Source of the DNA: Campylobacterales bacterium
GTDB taxonomy: Bacteria; Campylobacterota; Campylobacteria; Campylobacterales; Sulfurovaceae
Direction of reading: 5' to 3'
Length of the DNA: 64,000 nt
Assembly: GCA_014763895.1 (NCBI GenBank)
Contig: JACXUM010000001.1
Span: 122,024-186,023 of the forward strand
Shown here: positions 46,819 through 56,392 of the stretch, piece after piece
How the letters are laid out: each line of letters starts with the position of its first letter
Numbering within the stretch: the stretch's first letter is position 1
Notes under the pieces: generated by a model
Databases searched by the model: none
What the model saw: the letters and a program-made list of their open reading frames with translations, nothing else
What the model was told of the DNA's origin: nothing
Translations under genes and position numbers: made by a program

Positions 46819-47571
46819 ATGGAGATAGCATTGAGTTTCAGCGGCGGCGGACTGAGAGGTGCCGCCCATGTGGGAGTCATTAAATTTTTAGAAGAGCAGA
46901 ATGTCAAGATAAGTGCAGTTGCAGGCAGCAGTGCCGGGGCCATGGTCGCTTTGATGCTGGCATCGGGGAAAAGTGCTGATGAGATGTACGCATTTTTGAA
47001 GAATATCGAAAAACAGGATCTCTTTAAAATCAGTAAAAATCCAGGACTTTTTTCTCTAAAGAATCTTGAAAAAAAAATGAAGCATGAGATAGGACTGAAA
47101 AGTTACCATCAGATGCAAATTCCTCTTTTTACCTGTGTTACGGATATCAATACAGGCGAAAGCCACTATCTTGATACCGGAAATCCCGTTGCCAATACGA
47201 TCGCATCGGCATCTTTGACACCAACCTTTGAGGCCAAAGAACTTGAGGGAAGGCTGTATGTTGACGGTGGTTTCAGCGATAATCTGCCTGTCAAACCGCT
47301 CAAAGCATTGGGGCATAAAGTGCTTGCAGTGAATGTAAACCCGCTTATAGGAGGAAATCCGAAAGGATTTAAATCCCTATTGATCCGTTCGATCCTTATC
47401 ATGCTTCATGCCAATGTGCGGCCTTCCAAAGAGATCACCGATGCCTATATCGATATCGAAGGCGTGGCCCGTATGCATCTGTTCAATTTCAAAGAGGTCG
47501 ATGCCGCATACGAGGCCGGTTATCGTGAGATCAAGGCCAAATGGGATGACCTTAGAGAAAAATTGGTATAA
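46819..47571 (+). CDS. Patatin-like phospholipase family protein (RssA-like)
   Basis: A 250-residue serine lipid acyl hydrolase. The oxyanion loop GGGLRGAAHVG, nucleophile GSSAGAM and catalytic DGGFSDNLPV form a complete dyad. There is no signal peptide, so it is cytoplasmic, like bacterial RssA/YjjU proteins. Physiological substrate unknown. purU starts 30 bases downstream. Confidence 0.88.
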   Translation: MEIALSFSGGGLRGAAHVGVIKFLEEQNVKISAVAGSSAGAMVALMLASGKSADEMYAFLKNIEKQDLFKISKNPGLFSLKNLEKKMKHEIGLKSYHQMQIPLFTCVTDINTGESHYLDTGNPVANTIASASLTPTFEAKELEGRLYVDGGFSDNLPVKPLKALGHKVLAVNVNPLIGGNPKGFKSLLIRSILIMLHANVRPSKEITDAYIDIEGVARMHLFNFKEVDAAYEAGYREIKAKWDDLREKLV

Positions 47572-47600
47572 TGCCGCAATTTTAAGGATAAGAGCAAAGT

Positions 47601-48437
47601 ATGGAAAAAAAAGCCAGAGTATTGATCGATTGCAGGGATGAAAAGGGTCTTGTTTACAAGATCAGTAAAGTTTTTTATGATCGCAACCTCAATATAGATA
47701 ATAACCGTGAATTCGTCGATCAAGAGATCGAAAAGTTCTTTATGCGTTCAGAAGTAAGCGGAATGTTTGAGATCAATGAACTGCAAGATGCTCTCAAGGA
47801 GGTCACACCGGCAGATGCAAGGATCAGGGTGATCGAACCGACTCCTAAAAAGATCATTATTATGGCAACGAAAGAATCCCATGCTATCGGGGATATCCTG
47901 ATCCGCTATGCAGACGGTGAACTGGATGCCCAGATCGAATGTGTGATCTCAAACCATGATACGTTGGAAGGGCTGGTCAGACGATTTGACATACCGTTCT
48001 TTCACGTTCCTGCAGAGGGACTCAGCAGGGAAGAGCATGAGAAGCATGTCATGGCACTGATCAGCGAGTTTGAATTTGACTATATCGTACTGGCGAAATA
48101 TATGCGTATACTAACAGCAGCCTTCGTTGAAACTTATGAACAAAAGATCATCAATATCCATCACTCTTTCCTTCCCGCCTTTATCGGTGCCAACCCTTAT
48201 AAGCAAGCCTATGAGAGAGGGGTGAAGATCATCGGGGCAACGGCACATTATGTGACCAATGACCTTGATGAAGGTCCGATCATCGCTCAGGATGTTATCC
48301 CTGTGAGCCACCGTTTTGAGTGGAGGGATATGCAGCGAGCCGGACGGGATGTCGAAAAGATCGTCCTCTCACGTGCGCTGGCATTGGTACTCAATGACCG
48401 CGTTTTTGTAAACGGCAATAAAACGGTTGTATTTTAA
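47601..48437 (+). CDS. purU: Formyltetrahydrofolate deformylase
   Basis: A 278-residue protein: N-terminal ACT domain (RVLIDCRDEKGLVYKISKVF) and a formyltransferase-fold catalytic domain with SNHDTLEGLVRRFDIPF, IINIHHSFLPAFIGANPY (His and Ser of the active site), and HYVTNDLDEGPIIAQDV. It releases formate from 10-formyl-THF, balancing one-carbon pools and possibly feeding purine synthesis. Confidence 0.94.
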   Translation: MEKKARVLIDCRDEKGLVYKISKVFYDRNLNIDNNREFVDQEIEKFFMRSEVSGMFEINELQDALKEVTPADARIRVIEPTPKKIIIMATKESHAIGDILIRYADGELDAQIECVISNHDTLEGLVRRFDIPFFHVPAEGLSREEHEKHVMALISEFEFDYIVLAKYMRILTAAFVETYEQKIINIHHSFLPAFIGANPYKQAYERGVKIIGATAHYVTNDLDEGPIIAQDVIPVSHRFEWRDMQRAGRDVEKIVLSRALALVLNDRVFVNGNKTVVF

Positions 48438-48438
48438 G

Positions 48439-48933
48439 ATGTTCAACATTGTACTGGTGGAACCACAGATCCCGCAAAATACGGGAACGATCGGCCGTCT
48501 CTGTGTCAACCTTGGAGCGACACTCCATCTGGTCAAACCTCTGGGATTTGATATTGATGACAAGGCAGTAAAGCGTGCCGGGTTGGACTACTGGAAGCAT
48601 CTTGATCTGGTGGTCTGGGAGAGTTTTGAAGAGTTTTTAAAAGCACATCCTATTGAGGCACATACCCATATGGCGACGACCAAAACGGATAATCTCTATT
48701 TCAATACAACATTCCGTAAAGGCGACTATCTTCTGTTTGGTTCCGAGACCAAGGGAATCGATGAAAAAGTTCTTTTGGAACATCCTGACCAGTGCATCAC
48801 CATACCGATGGGAGGAGCCGGCCGCAGTCTGAACCTTGGTATCAGTGTGGGGATTGTCACTTATGAAGCGTTGCGCCAGAACTATGATGGGTTTGAGAAG
48901 ATCACGATAGCCAACACATTAAAGGAGCAATAA
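48439..48933 (+). CDS. trmL: tRNA (cytidine(34)-2'-O)-methyltransferase TrmL
   Basis: A 164-residue SPOUT methyltransferase: FNIVLVEPQIPQNTGTIGRL, then LLFGSETKGI, and the knot region IPMGGAGRSLNLGISVGIV. It methylates the wobble ribose in certain leucine tRNAs. ATG 48439 matches the family start; a TTG at 48427 overlaps purU. Its stop shares a base with the next, very small gene. Confidence 0.93.
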   Translation: MFNIVLVEPQIPQNTGTIGRLCVNLGATLHLVKPLGFDIDDKAVKRAGLDYWKHLDLVVWESFEEFLKAHPIEAHTHMATTKTDNLYFNTTFRKGDYLLFGSETKGIDEKVLLEHPDQCITIPMGGAGRSLNLGISVGIVTYEALRQNYDGFEKITIANTLKEQ

Positions 48934-49091
48934 TGTCATTTGGCAACATACTCTATATCATTGCAATTGTTATTTTTGTCTTTATTACGTTTGGGATCGT
49001 TAAAAATTATTATCGAAGCAAATTTGACGACAAAGGCAGAAGAACGGATATGCTGGATGCGTATGAGGATCAGGACCCGACCAAGGATTAA
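48933..49091 (+). CDS. 52-residue small membrane protein
   Basis: The ATG overlaps the trmL stop in TAATG, with AAAGGAGC 7 bases upstream. The product has one hydrophobic helix (about residues 5-22: NILYIIAIVIFVFITFGIV) followed by a charged tail (KNYYRSKFDDKGRRTDML) and an acidic end (EDQDPTKD). It reads as a single-pass inner-membrane peptide. The clean ribosome site, overlap with trmL and position before glyS support a real gene. Function unknown. Confidence 0.7.
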   Translation: MSFGNILYIIAIVIFVFITFGIVKNYYRSKFDDKGRRTDMLDAYEDQDPTKD

Positions 49092-49154
49092 CCCCCTATT
49101 TACTTACTTTTCGATAAAATATTTTTTATTTAAACTTTCATAGGATCATCCAAA

Positions 49155-51203
49155 ATGACACAACCATTACTCATAGAGATCGGTGTAGAAGAGCTACCTG
49201 CGATACCTTTGCTGAAAATCGTTTCAGATATCCAAAATTCATGGAAAACAATTCTTCAAACATACAAATTAGAGTGTGAATTTGAATTTATCTATACGCC
49301 AAGACGTCTTGTGCTGAAGCATGAAGCAATGCCTTTGCAGCAGGAAGATAGCATAGCCGAGTTGATGGGCCCTCCAGTAGCTGCGGCGTTTAAAGATGGA
49401 GAACCGACAGGGGCAGCATTGGGCTTTGCACGCAAGTGCGGTGTTGAGCTGGATCAAATCGGACGGTTGGAAACAAACGGAAGAGAAGTGCTTTACTTCA
49501 AAAAAGAGGAGAAGGGTGCAGAGGCGGCTTCTCTGCTTGAAGCGATGATCAAAGAGTGGATCGCTTCGATGGCGTTTGGCAAAATGATGCGATGGGGTTC
49601 AAGAACGGATGAATTTATCCGTCCGATCAGATGGCTACAGGTAAGATTGGGCGAAGAGTCTGTTTTGGCAGAGTTGTTTGGTGTTACATCGGATACCAAG
49701 ACCCATGTGCACCGTATGGTTAACTACGAAGCGGTGGAAGTTCCAAGTATCGATGCCTATGAAAAAGTATTGAGCGATGGTGCGGTGATGCTCTACCCGC
49801 AAAGCAGAAAAGAGAAGATCCTTGAACAGTTTGATATATTGGAAGCAGAATATGATATCCTGATCGAAAGAGATGAGGATCTACTCGATGAAGTCGTAGC
49901 GATCACAGAAAACCCAAAAGCTCTGTTAGGAACATTTGATGAGCTGTTTTTACAGCTTCCTCCAGAGGCTATTATCACTTCCATGAAAGAACATCAGCGT
50001 TATTTCCCGGTATTTGAAAAAGGTAGATTGACCAATAAGTTCATTGTCGTCAGCAACGCTTATACCGAAGATTACAGCAAGGTGATTGCAGGAAATGAAC
50101 GTGTGCTCAAGCCAAGACTTTCAGATGCGTTTTTCTTCTATAAGAATGACCTTCAAAGAGGGCTTTCAACGGCGGGGTTGGAGAAAGTACAGTTTATCGA
50201 CGGTCTTGGAACGCTGGAAGACAAGATCCAAAGAGAACGTCATATTGCGATGCGTCTGCTAGGGCTTTATATGGATCAGGCTGAAGCTCAGACGGGATGT
50301 GACACGGTTATGCTTGAAAAAGCCATGGATCGCGCTATCAAGCTTGCCAAAGCCGATCTGATGAGCGAGATGGTGTACGAGTTTACTGAACTTCAGGGCT
50401 TGATGGGATATTACTATGCCAAGGCTCTTGGAGAGGATGAACTGGTCTATATGGCAATCAAAGAGCAGTATATGCCTATAGGTGAAGGGGCTGAACTTCC
50501 AAGCAGTATCTTCTCTTCGATCGTTGCGATGGCGATCAAACTTGATACGTTGTTGGGACTCTTCAGTATCGGCAAGATCCCGACAGGGTCAAAAGATCCG
50601 TTTGCGCTTCGTCGTGCAGTGAACGGTGTGATCCGTATCGTTACTGCCTATAATCTGCCGTTTGATATCGAAGATGTCATTGATTTGCTTAAAGCCGAAT
50701 ATGCCCCCTTTGATACAAAGCAGCTTTCAGACTTTATCATCGAGCGTATCTACAAATCTTTTGATGCAAACCCTTCAGTGATCGCTGCGGTTTTGGCTTC
50801 TGGAGAGAGGGATATCAATGAAATAGCCAAAAAGGTTGCCGCACTGAATGGTATTGTTTCAAACGATACGTTCAAAGAGCAGTTCAGCACTTTCAAACGT
50901 GTAGCGAATATCTCAAAAGATCTTGATCTGGATGATGATTTGAGCATTGATCTAACCTTGTTTAAGGAAGATGCGGAAGTATCGCTTTACAATGCGTATG
51001 AAAAAGTGCTCAATACTTCCTATGAGAACTATAATCAGCGGTTAGATGCCCTTTTTGGGCTCAAAACAGTGCTTGATACGTACTTTGACGATGTCATGGT
51101 CAATGCCGAACAGATCGCTCTGAGAGTGAACAGGCAGCATATGATCGGATCGATCTACAAGACCTTCAGAGATATCGCAGATATCAAAGAGATTACGATC
51201 TAA
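49155..51203 (+). CDS. glyS: Glycyl-tRNA synthetase beta subunit
   Basis: A 682-residue beta subunit of the tetrameric alpha2-beta2 enzyme. It begins PLLIEIGVEELPAIPL, has IITSMKEHQRYFPVFE, and a C-terminal anticodon-binding region with the DALFGLKTVLDTYFDDVMVN motif. The alpha subunit (glyQ) is elsewhere. Its stop shares a base with the next ATG. Confidence 0.95.
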   Translation: MTQPLLIEIGVEELPAIPLLKIVSDIQNSWKTILQTYKLECEFEFIYTPRRLVLKHEAMPLQQEDSIAELMGPPVAAAFKDGEPTGAALGFARKCGVELDQIGRLETNGREVLYFKKEEKGAEAASLLEAMIKEWIASMAFGKMMRWGSRTDEFIRPIRWLQVRLGEESVLAELFGVTSDTKTHVHRMVNYEAVEVPSIDAYEKVLSDGAVMLYPQSRKEKILEQFDILEAEYDILIERDEDLLDEVVAITENPKALLGTFDELFLQLPPEAIITSMKEHQRYFPVFEKGRLTNKFIVVSNAYTEDYSKVIAGNERVLKPRLSDAFFFYKNDLQRGLSTAGLEKVQFIDGLGTLEDKIQRERHIAMRLLGLYMDQAEAQTGCDTVMLEKAMDRAIKLAKADLMSEMVYEFTELQGLMGYYYAKALGEDELVYMAIKEQYMPIGEGAELPSSIFSSIVAMAIKLDTLLGLFSIGKIPTGSKDPFALRRAVNGVIRIVTAYNLPFDIEDVIDLLKAEYAPFDTKQLSDFIIERIYKSFDANPSVIAAVLASGERDINEIAKKVAALNGIVSNDTFKEQFSTFKRVANISKDLDLDDDLSIDLTLFKEDAEVSLYNAYEKVLNTSYENYNQRLDALFGLKTVLDTYFDDVMVNAEQIALRVNRQHMIGSIYKTFRDIADIKEITI

Positions 51204-52318
51204 TGTCAGCAGTTTACGATACCATCATCATAGGAGCTGGTATCGCAGGTTCGGCTACGGCCTATTTCCTTTCTCAAAAAGGGCAAAAAGTCCTGATTAT
51301 TGATAAAAAAGGCATTGCCTCAGGCGGGTCTGGGGCAGCAGGGGCATTTGTCTCTCCCAAGATAGGTAAAGGGGGACCGCTTCAGTCTCTTACCAATGAA
51401 GCCTTTTCTTTTGCCAAAGATTTTTATCTGAAACATTTTCCTGCCTATTACCATCAAAGCGGTGTCGTACGTATCCCAAAGGATGAGGAGGATGCAGCAA
51501 AGTTTTCCTCCTATGAACCGTTTAATGAAAACAGTTTTACAAAATTAAATGTAGAAGAGTTAAAAGAACTTGGTATCAAAGTCCCATTTGAAAGTTTCTT
51601 CTTTCCTGAAGCCGGTGCGTGTGATGCTCCTGATATGTGCCGTGAACTTTTAAAAGGTATTGACTATATTCAGTATGAGATCAAAGAATTTGCTTTAGAA
51701 AATGGTATTTGGCAGTTGGGAGACTATCAGGCTAAAAATGTAGTTTTAGCTACAGGTTATGAAAATTCACTTTTTGATATGCGTTATATGGGTGTCAAGG
51801 GAACTTGGGGGACAAGAGGTGATTTCCGTTCAAATCTCCCGTTGAAGGTCAGTATGCATCAGTCCATGTCTGTTTCAGCCAATATAGACGGCATGATCCG
51901 TCTTGGCGCAACCCATGAAAAGAGTATCAAAGTACCTGTTGTTTGTCAGGATGAACAGGCCTTGGGCCTGAAAGAGAAAGCTTCTACAATGGTCGATACT
52001 TCGGATTTGGAGCTTGTTGAAACCTTTTGCGGGATGAGAGCCGGAAGCAGGGATTATTTTCCTTTGGTCGGCAGGGTCATCGATGTACCTTTTATGCTTG
52101 AGACCTATCCAAGCATTATTCGTGGGGCAACACCGGAGCTAAAGTATATGGAGAATCTCTATATCTGTAACGGTCTTGGCGGCAGGGGATTTGTTTTTGG
52201 TCCGTTGATGGGGAAATATCTTGCCGAATATATCATTGATGGAAAAGGAATCGATAAACGGGTTAACCCGGATAGATTATTTTTCAAGTGGTGCAGAAAA
52301 ATACTCCAGTCGAAGTGA
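51203..52318 (+). CDS. FAD-dependent oxidoreductase, MnmC C-terminal-like
   Basis: A 371-residue DAO-fold flavoprotein. FAD-binding TIIIGAGIAGSATAYFL starts the Rossmann fold, and GGSGAAGAFVSPKIGKGGPL and a late FCGMRAGSRDYFPLVG plus GLGGRGFVFGPLMGKYLAE match the oxidase domain of MnmC, which acts on cmnm5U34 of tRNA. The methyltransferase half of E. coli MnmC is absent, so it is a stand-alone oxidase domain. tRNA role is inference. Convergent with bpt, stops 2 bases apart. Confidence 0.8.
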   Translation: MSAVYDTIIIGAGIAGSATAYFLSQKGQKVLIIDKKGIASGGSGAAGAFVSPKIGKGGPLQSLTNEAFSFAKDFYLKHFPAYYHQSGVVRIPKDEEDAAKFSSYEPFNENSFTKLNVEELKELGIKVPFESFFFPEAGACDAPDMCRELLKGIDYIQYEIKEFALENGIWQLGDYQAKNVVLATGYENSLFDMRYMGVKGTWGTRGDFRSNLPLKVSMHQSMSVSANIDGMIRLGATHEKSIKVPVVCQDEQALGLKEKASTMVDTSDLELVETFCGMRAGSRDYFPLVGRVIDVPFMLETYPSIIRGATPELKYMENLYICNGLGGRGFVFGPLMGKYLAEYIIDGKGIDKRVNPDRLFFKWCRKILQSK

Positions 52319-52319
52319 T

Positions 52320-53078
52320 CTAATCTGGTTTTTCCCAGCTTTTCCAGTGTGGTTTTACTGCCACATCAGGGAATCCGTTAAGGATCTCTTCAGGCTGAAA
52401 ACGGGATTTGTACGCAAAGGCTTTGCACCCGTCTACCCAGTATCCTAGATAGATCCACGGCAGGTCTAGTATCTTGGCAAGTTTAATCTGGTAAAGCAGC
52501 GAATAGGTACCTAATGAGAGATCGGCATAATCGGGATCATAATAGAAATAGATCGCACTGATCCCATCCTCAAGGATATCGATGAGGTCTACACCGATCA
52601 GTTTTCCGTCCTTTATGTATAGTACCTCTTTGCCAAAGTCATGTGCCCCATCCACAAAGTTTTCATAGTACTCTCTTTGGGAGATATTGCGGTGTTGCCA
52701 GCCGTCTTTATGGTGTTTGTGGGCATGGTATTTGTTGTAAAGAATCAGATGTGATTGCGTCAAGGTCGGTTTTTGAACGATGATTTCGGTCTGTTCATTG
52801 CGTTTGATCGCTTTTTTCTGTGATTTGCTGTACTGAAAATTCTCTACATCGATACGGATGCTTTTGCATTCGCTGCACCCATTGCAGACCGGATGAAAAT
52901 AGTATTTTCCAAAACGTCTCCATCCTCTGTCGATCACAGCCGTTGCAAAAGTTTTGCCTGCTTTAGGAACATATTTGTAGTTCATGCGTACCATTTTGCC
53001 CGGAAGATAGGCACATTCATAATCAAGCATCGAAAAATCGGTAGATGGTGGATGTAGTAGGTCTAATTCTTCGTTCAT
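52320..53078 (-). CDS. bpt: Aspartate/glutamate leucyltransferase (N-end rule)
   Basis: A 252-residue Bpt/Ate1-family transferase. It attaches Leu from Leu-tRNA to N-terminal Asp/Glu, marking proteins for ClpS/ClpAP. Conserved HPVCNGCSECKSIRI with its Cys cluster, YLPGKMVRMNYKY, and SLGTYSLLYQIKLA are present. The start 53078 matches the family; the frame extends 20 residues upstream into non-conserved sequence. The -10-like box at 53086-53091 sits almost on the start codon. Confidence 0.9.
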   Translation of the reverse strand: MNEELDLLHPPSTDFSMLDYECAYLPGKMVRMNYKYVPKAGKTFATAVIDRGWRRFGKYYFHPVCNGCSECKSIRIDVENFQYSKSQKKAIKRNEQTEIIVQKPTLTQSHLILYNKYHAHKHHKDGWQHRNISQREYYENFVDGAHDFGKEVLYIKDGKLIGVDLIDILEDGISAIYFYYDPDYADLSLGTYSLLYQIKLAKILDLPWIYLGYWVDGCKAFAYKSRFQPEEILNGFPDVAVKPHWKSWEKPD

Positions 53079-53085
53079 AACCGCG

Positions 53086-53091
53086 ATTATA
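53086..53091 (-). promoter_or_regulatory. Putative -10 box almost on the bpt start codon
   Basis: TATAAT on the minus strand, with only 7 bases between it and the A of the bpt ATG. There is no visible ribosome site, so transcription starting at the usual distance would give a leaderless message. Confidence 0.35.
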
Positions 53092-53168
53092 CTCAAATTT
53101 GTGTAAAATAATATAAAAAACAGACCGTATTTTCTCATCCCAAAAAGCGGCTTTAAAAAGGTTTATGA

Positions 53169-53882
53169 GTGTTTCTTTATCAGCCAAGCAGCGGGTATTG
53201 CTACAATAGCGATTCGATATTTCTTTATGATTTTATCGCTTCGTTTTCCCCTAAAGGCAAATTGCTGGATGTAGGATGCGGAGTTGGGGTTATTTCTTTG
53301 CTGTTGAGCCGTGATTTTCCTGTTCAGACAAGCATTATCGATAAACAGGAGAAAATGCTCGCATATGCAAAACACAACTATCGTATCAATGCGATGGAAG
53401 TGAATGCACATTTGGGTGATTTCACACTTTTCCAAAGTGATGAGAGATTTGATTTTATCGTTTCAAACCCTCCATTTTATGACAGTAACGTGACACAAAG
53501 CGAAGATACTTTTCTCAATATTGCCCGCTATGGACATCATTTGCCTATCGGGCCATTTATTGCAAAGGTAAAAAAGATGCTCAAACCCAGGGGATGGTTT
53601 ATCTTCTGTTATGATGCGAAACAGATCGACCTGCTATTGCATCATTTAAAAATAAATGGTATAAACCCAGAGAAGATACGGTTTGTCCATTCAAAGATAG
53701 ATAGAGAGTCAAAGCTGGTCATGATAGCGGCAAGGATAGGGTCAAAATCCATGACCAAGATCATGCCGCCTTTGGTGGTGTTTGATGAAAACAGCATCTA
53801 TCGGAACGAAGCTGCCGAGGCTTTCAAAAAAGCGGGTACCCATAGCATCAAAGGGGATTTTGAAAGTAAGGTATCACAATAA
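53169..53882 (+). CDS. TrmN6-like tRNA1(Val) adenine-N6 methyltransferase
   Basis: A 237-residue SAM-dependent methyltransferase. LYQPSSGYCYNSDSIFLYDF is the start typical of the family, then KLLDVGCGVGVIS (motif I) and the NPPFY catalytic tetrapeptide. GTG 53169 is the first possible start after a TGA. The family modifies A37 of tRNA-Val; other targets are possible. Confidence 0.85.
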   Translation: MFLYQPSSGYCYNSDSIFLYDFIASFSPKGKLLDVGCGVGVISLLLSRDFPVQTSIIDKQEKMLAYAKHNYRINAMEVNAHLGDFTLFQSDERFDFIVSNPPFYDSNVTQSEDTFLNIARYGHHLPIGPFIAKVKKMLKPRGWFIFCYDAKQIDLLLHHLKINGINPEKIRFVHSKIDRESKLVMIAARIGSKSMTKIMPPLVVFDENSIYRNEAAEAFKKAGTHSIKGDFESKVSQ

Positions 53883-53897
53883 TGAAGGAAAATAAGA

Positions 53898-54272
53898 TTG
53901 GATTTGATATCGCAAGAAGGATATAATTATAAGTTTGCTCCAAGTGCCTGTGAAGCATGCGGCGGTCATTGCTGTACGGGTGAGAGCGGTTATATCTGGA
54001 TCAAGTACGCCGAGATAGAAAAGATGGCGGAATTTTTGGAACTAAGCATCGAAGATTTTGCTACAATGTATCTGCGGAAGGTTAAACATCGTTACTCTCT
54101 CATAGAAAAGCAGCTTGCAGAAGAAAATTTTGCCTGTATTTTTTTTGATGAGTCAAAAAACCGCTGTTCTGTTTATCCGGTTAGACCGTTGCAGTGCCGT
54201 ACTTTTCCTTTTTGGGAACAGTTCAAGAATAATGAAGGTGAGGTAAGAAAAGAGTGTCCTGGCATCGTATAA
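53898..54272 (+). CDS. YkgJ-family cysteine cluster protein
   Basis: A 124-residue protein with the YkgJ/UPF0153 Cys pattern: CEACGGHCCTG near the start, CIFFDESKNRCSVYPVRPLQCRTFPFW, and a late Cys in KECPGIV. These probably bind zinc or an iron-sulfur cluster; function is unknown. TTG start at 53898 with AAGGA 9 bases upstream. It overlaps the TPR gene by 19 bases. Confidence 0.83.
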   Translation: MDLISQEGYNYKFAPSACEACGGHCCTGESGYIWIKYAEIEKMAEFLELSIEDFATMYLRKVKHRYSLIEKQLAEENFACIFFDESKNRCSVYPVRPLQCRTFPFWEQFKNNEGEVRKECPGIV

Positions 54273-55507
54273 GTATTGCGTTATTATCCGCTTTCATCCT
54301 CTCATCGAATCTGCTGCATGCCAAAGAACTGATGGTCTTAAGCGAAGATGAACTGATCATGAGGGGGCTTTTTTACGAAGAGATGGGGGCTTTTGAACAA
54401 AGTCGGGAAGTTTTTGGAAAGCTGTTTGACATCAAGGGAGAGAAAGAATATCTTTTCAAAGAAGTTGCTGCCTCTTTGATCGGTAAAACCAATATTGCTC
54501 AGAGTATCACAAGATTAAAGACTTGGGATAAACAGCATCCAGATACGCTTGAAGCAAGACGCCTTTTGATACCGTTATATTTAACCAATAACGAGATTGC
54601 CGAAGCAAAAAAAGAGGCTGAGTACTTACTGGAGAGATCCGATGATGCGATCGACCTGGAGTTGGCATCCAATCCGTTTCTGTATACCGGTGAATTTCAA
54701 AGGGCACTGTCGCTTTTGAGCAAAGTATATGAAAAAACAGTTAACGAAGATGTGCTTTTACATATGGCTACAATCATGAAAGAGTATACGCACGAACAAA
54801 AGAAAGCCATACAGCTTTTAGAAATGCATAGAAGAATGCATGAATCAGGCGATGAACTCTATCTTAAACTGATTTCTTTATATGTCAAAGAGAATGACAT
54901 TGACGGTATTTTGGAGACCTATAAAGCGCTTTATGCACAAAGCCCTAAGAAGAAATATTTGGCTAAAATCATTGATGCCTACGCATATAAAAATGATCTT
55001 GACGGTGCGATAGCTTTTTTGGAGTCGATCCAACAAGGCAAAGATATCCTTTATGTACTTTATAAAGAAAAAAGAGATTTTAAAAATGCTATGAGACTGG
55101 CCGATCAGTTCTATGAAAATGAAAAGGATGCAAAGTGGCTTGCAGAAAAAGGTATTCTTATATTTGAGGATGCCAAAAACAAGGATGATAAAAAGATGAT
55201 AGCCAGTGTCCTGGATTATCTTGAAAAAGCGATCGCTTTGGGGGTAGATGACAGTGTCTATCTCAATTATTACGGTTATACGCTGATCGATAAGAATGTT
55301 GATATCAAAAAAGGTATCAAGATCATAGAAGATGCTTTGGTTCAGCAGCCGGGTAACACCTATTATCTTGATTCATTGGCGTGGGGATATTATAAAGAGC
55401 ACCAATGTAAAAAAGCCTATCAACTGATGAAAAAAGTGGTTGATCAAGAAGGGTTAGAAGAACCTGAGATAGTCGAGCATTGGAAAACGATCCAAAAGTG
55501 TAAATAG
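54254..55507 (+). CDS. Exported tetratricopeptide-repeat protein
   Basis: A 417-residue protein with a signal peptide (GTG start; HRISIALLSAFILSSNLLHA) and helix-turn-helix repeats of TPR/Sel1 type across its length, such as LLPLY-like units and a C-terminal SVYLNYYGYTLIDKNVD and YYLDSLAWGYYKEHQCKKA. It is probably a periplasmic or lipoprotein-free scaffold. No precise role can be assigned. Co-translated with the YkgJ protein. Confidence 0.8.
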   Translation: MSWHRISIALLSAFILSSNLLHAKELMVLSEDELIMRGLFYEEMGAFEQSREVFGKLFDIKGEKEYLFKEVAASLIGKTNIAQSITRLKTWDKQHPDTLEARRLLIPLYLTNNEIAEAKKEAEYLLERSDDAIDLELASNPFLYTGEFQRALSLLSKVYEKTVNEDVLLHMATIMKEYTHEQKKAIQLLEMHRRMHESGDELYLKLISLYVKENDIDGILETYKALYAQSPKKKYLAKIIDAYAYKNDLDGAIAFLESIQQGKDILYVLYKEKRDFKNAMRLADQFYENEKDAKWLAEKGILIFEDAKNKDDKKMIASVLDYLEKAIALGVDDSVYLNYYGYTLIDKNVDIKKGIKIIEDALVQQPGNTYYLDSLAWGYYKEHQCKKAYQLMKKVVDQEGLEEPEIVEHWKTIQKCK

Positions 55508-55519
55508 GCACCTTTTGGG

Positions 55520-55525
55520 TATAAT
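55520..55525 (+). promoter_or_regulatory. Putative -10 box for trpC
   Basis: TATAAT in TTGGGTATAATACGC, 31 bases before the trpC ATG. Confidence 0.5.
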
Positions 55526-55555
55526 ACGCAAAAAATACCCAAGGCAGACGGATTT

Positions 55556-56353
55556 ATGGCGCAGATATTAGATGAGATTATCAAAAAAACCAAAGACGAT
55601 CTTGAAAGAAGAAAAGTTGAATACCCTGTAGAATGGCTGGGACGTTCACTCTCTTTCAATCCTTTTGTTCCAAAAGATGTCAAAGCCGCTTTACGTTCTA
55701 CTCCGGACAATCCTTACCGCATCATTGCAGAAGTCAAAAAAGCCAGCCCTAGCAAAGGGATCATCCGTGAGGATTTTGATCCGGTTTTGATCGCCCAACA
55801 GTATGAAAAAGGCGGTGCGGATGCGCTTTCCATTTTGACTGAACCGCATTTCTTCAAAGGGGATAAAGAGTACCTTGGAATGGTTCGCCGTTATGTCAAC
55901 CTTCCGCTGCTTAGAAAAGATTTCATCGTCGATAAATACCAGATCGTTGAAGCATTGGCATTCGGAGCGGATTTTATCTTGCTGATCGCCAAAGCACTTT
56001 CACGAAAAGAGCTCAAAGAGCTGTATGAGTATGCATTGCACTTGGGACTGGATGTCCTGGTTGAAGTGCATGATAAGGCCGATCTGGTCAAAGCGGCGTT
56101 TGCGGGCGCGGATATCATCGGGATCAACCACAGAAACCTTGAGACATTTGAGATGGATATGAGCTTGAGCGAAAAGCTGATCCCTCTCATTCCAAACGGC
56201 AAGATCATTGTCGCCGAAAGCGGTATCCATGACCATGAAACCGTCGTGGAACTCTCTAAGATCGGGGCGGATGCTTTCTTGGTAGGGGAGCATTTTATGA
56301 GACAAGATGACATCACTGCAGCGATTAGACAATTGAAATACGGTAAAGCCTAA
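55556..56353 (+). CDS. trpC: Indole-3-glycerol phosphate synthase
   Basis: A 265-residue TIM barrel. The helix-0 [55 protein letters not shown] and VAESGI segments are typical. It catalyses ring closure in tryptophan synthesis. It stands alone here, without other trp genes. Followed by a terminator. Confidence 0.96.
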   Translation: MAQILDEIIKKTKDDLERRKVEYPVEWLGRSLSFNPFVPKDVKAALRSTPDNPYRIIAEVKKASPSKGIIREDFDPVLIAQQYEKGGADALSILTEPHFFKGDKEYLGMVRRYVNLPLLRKDFIVDKYQIVEALAFGADFILLIAKALSRKELKELYEYALHLGLDVLVEVHDKADLVKAAFAGADIIGINHRNLETFEMDMSLSEKLIPLIPNGKIIVAESGIHDHETVVELSKIGADAFLVGEHFMRQDDITAAIRQLKYGKA

Positions 56354-56367
56354 TGCTTAAAATAACC

Positions 56368-56391
56368 ACCAACCCAGCAAGTTGGTTTTTG
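56368..56391 (+). terminator. Rho-independent terminator after trpC
   Basis: 6-bp stem ACCAAC/GTTGGT with a 7-base loop followed by TTTTTGATT, starting 15 bases after the trpC stop. Confidence 0.7.
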
Positions 56392-56392
56392 A

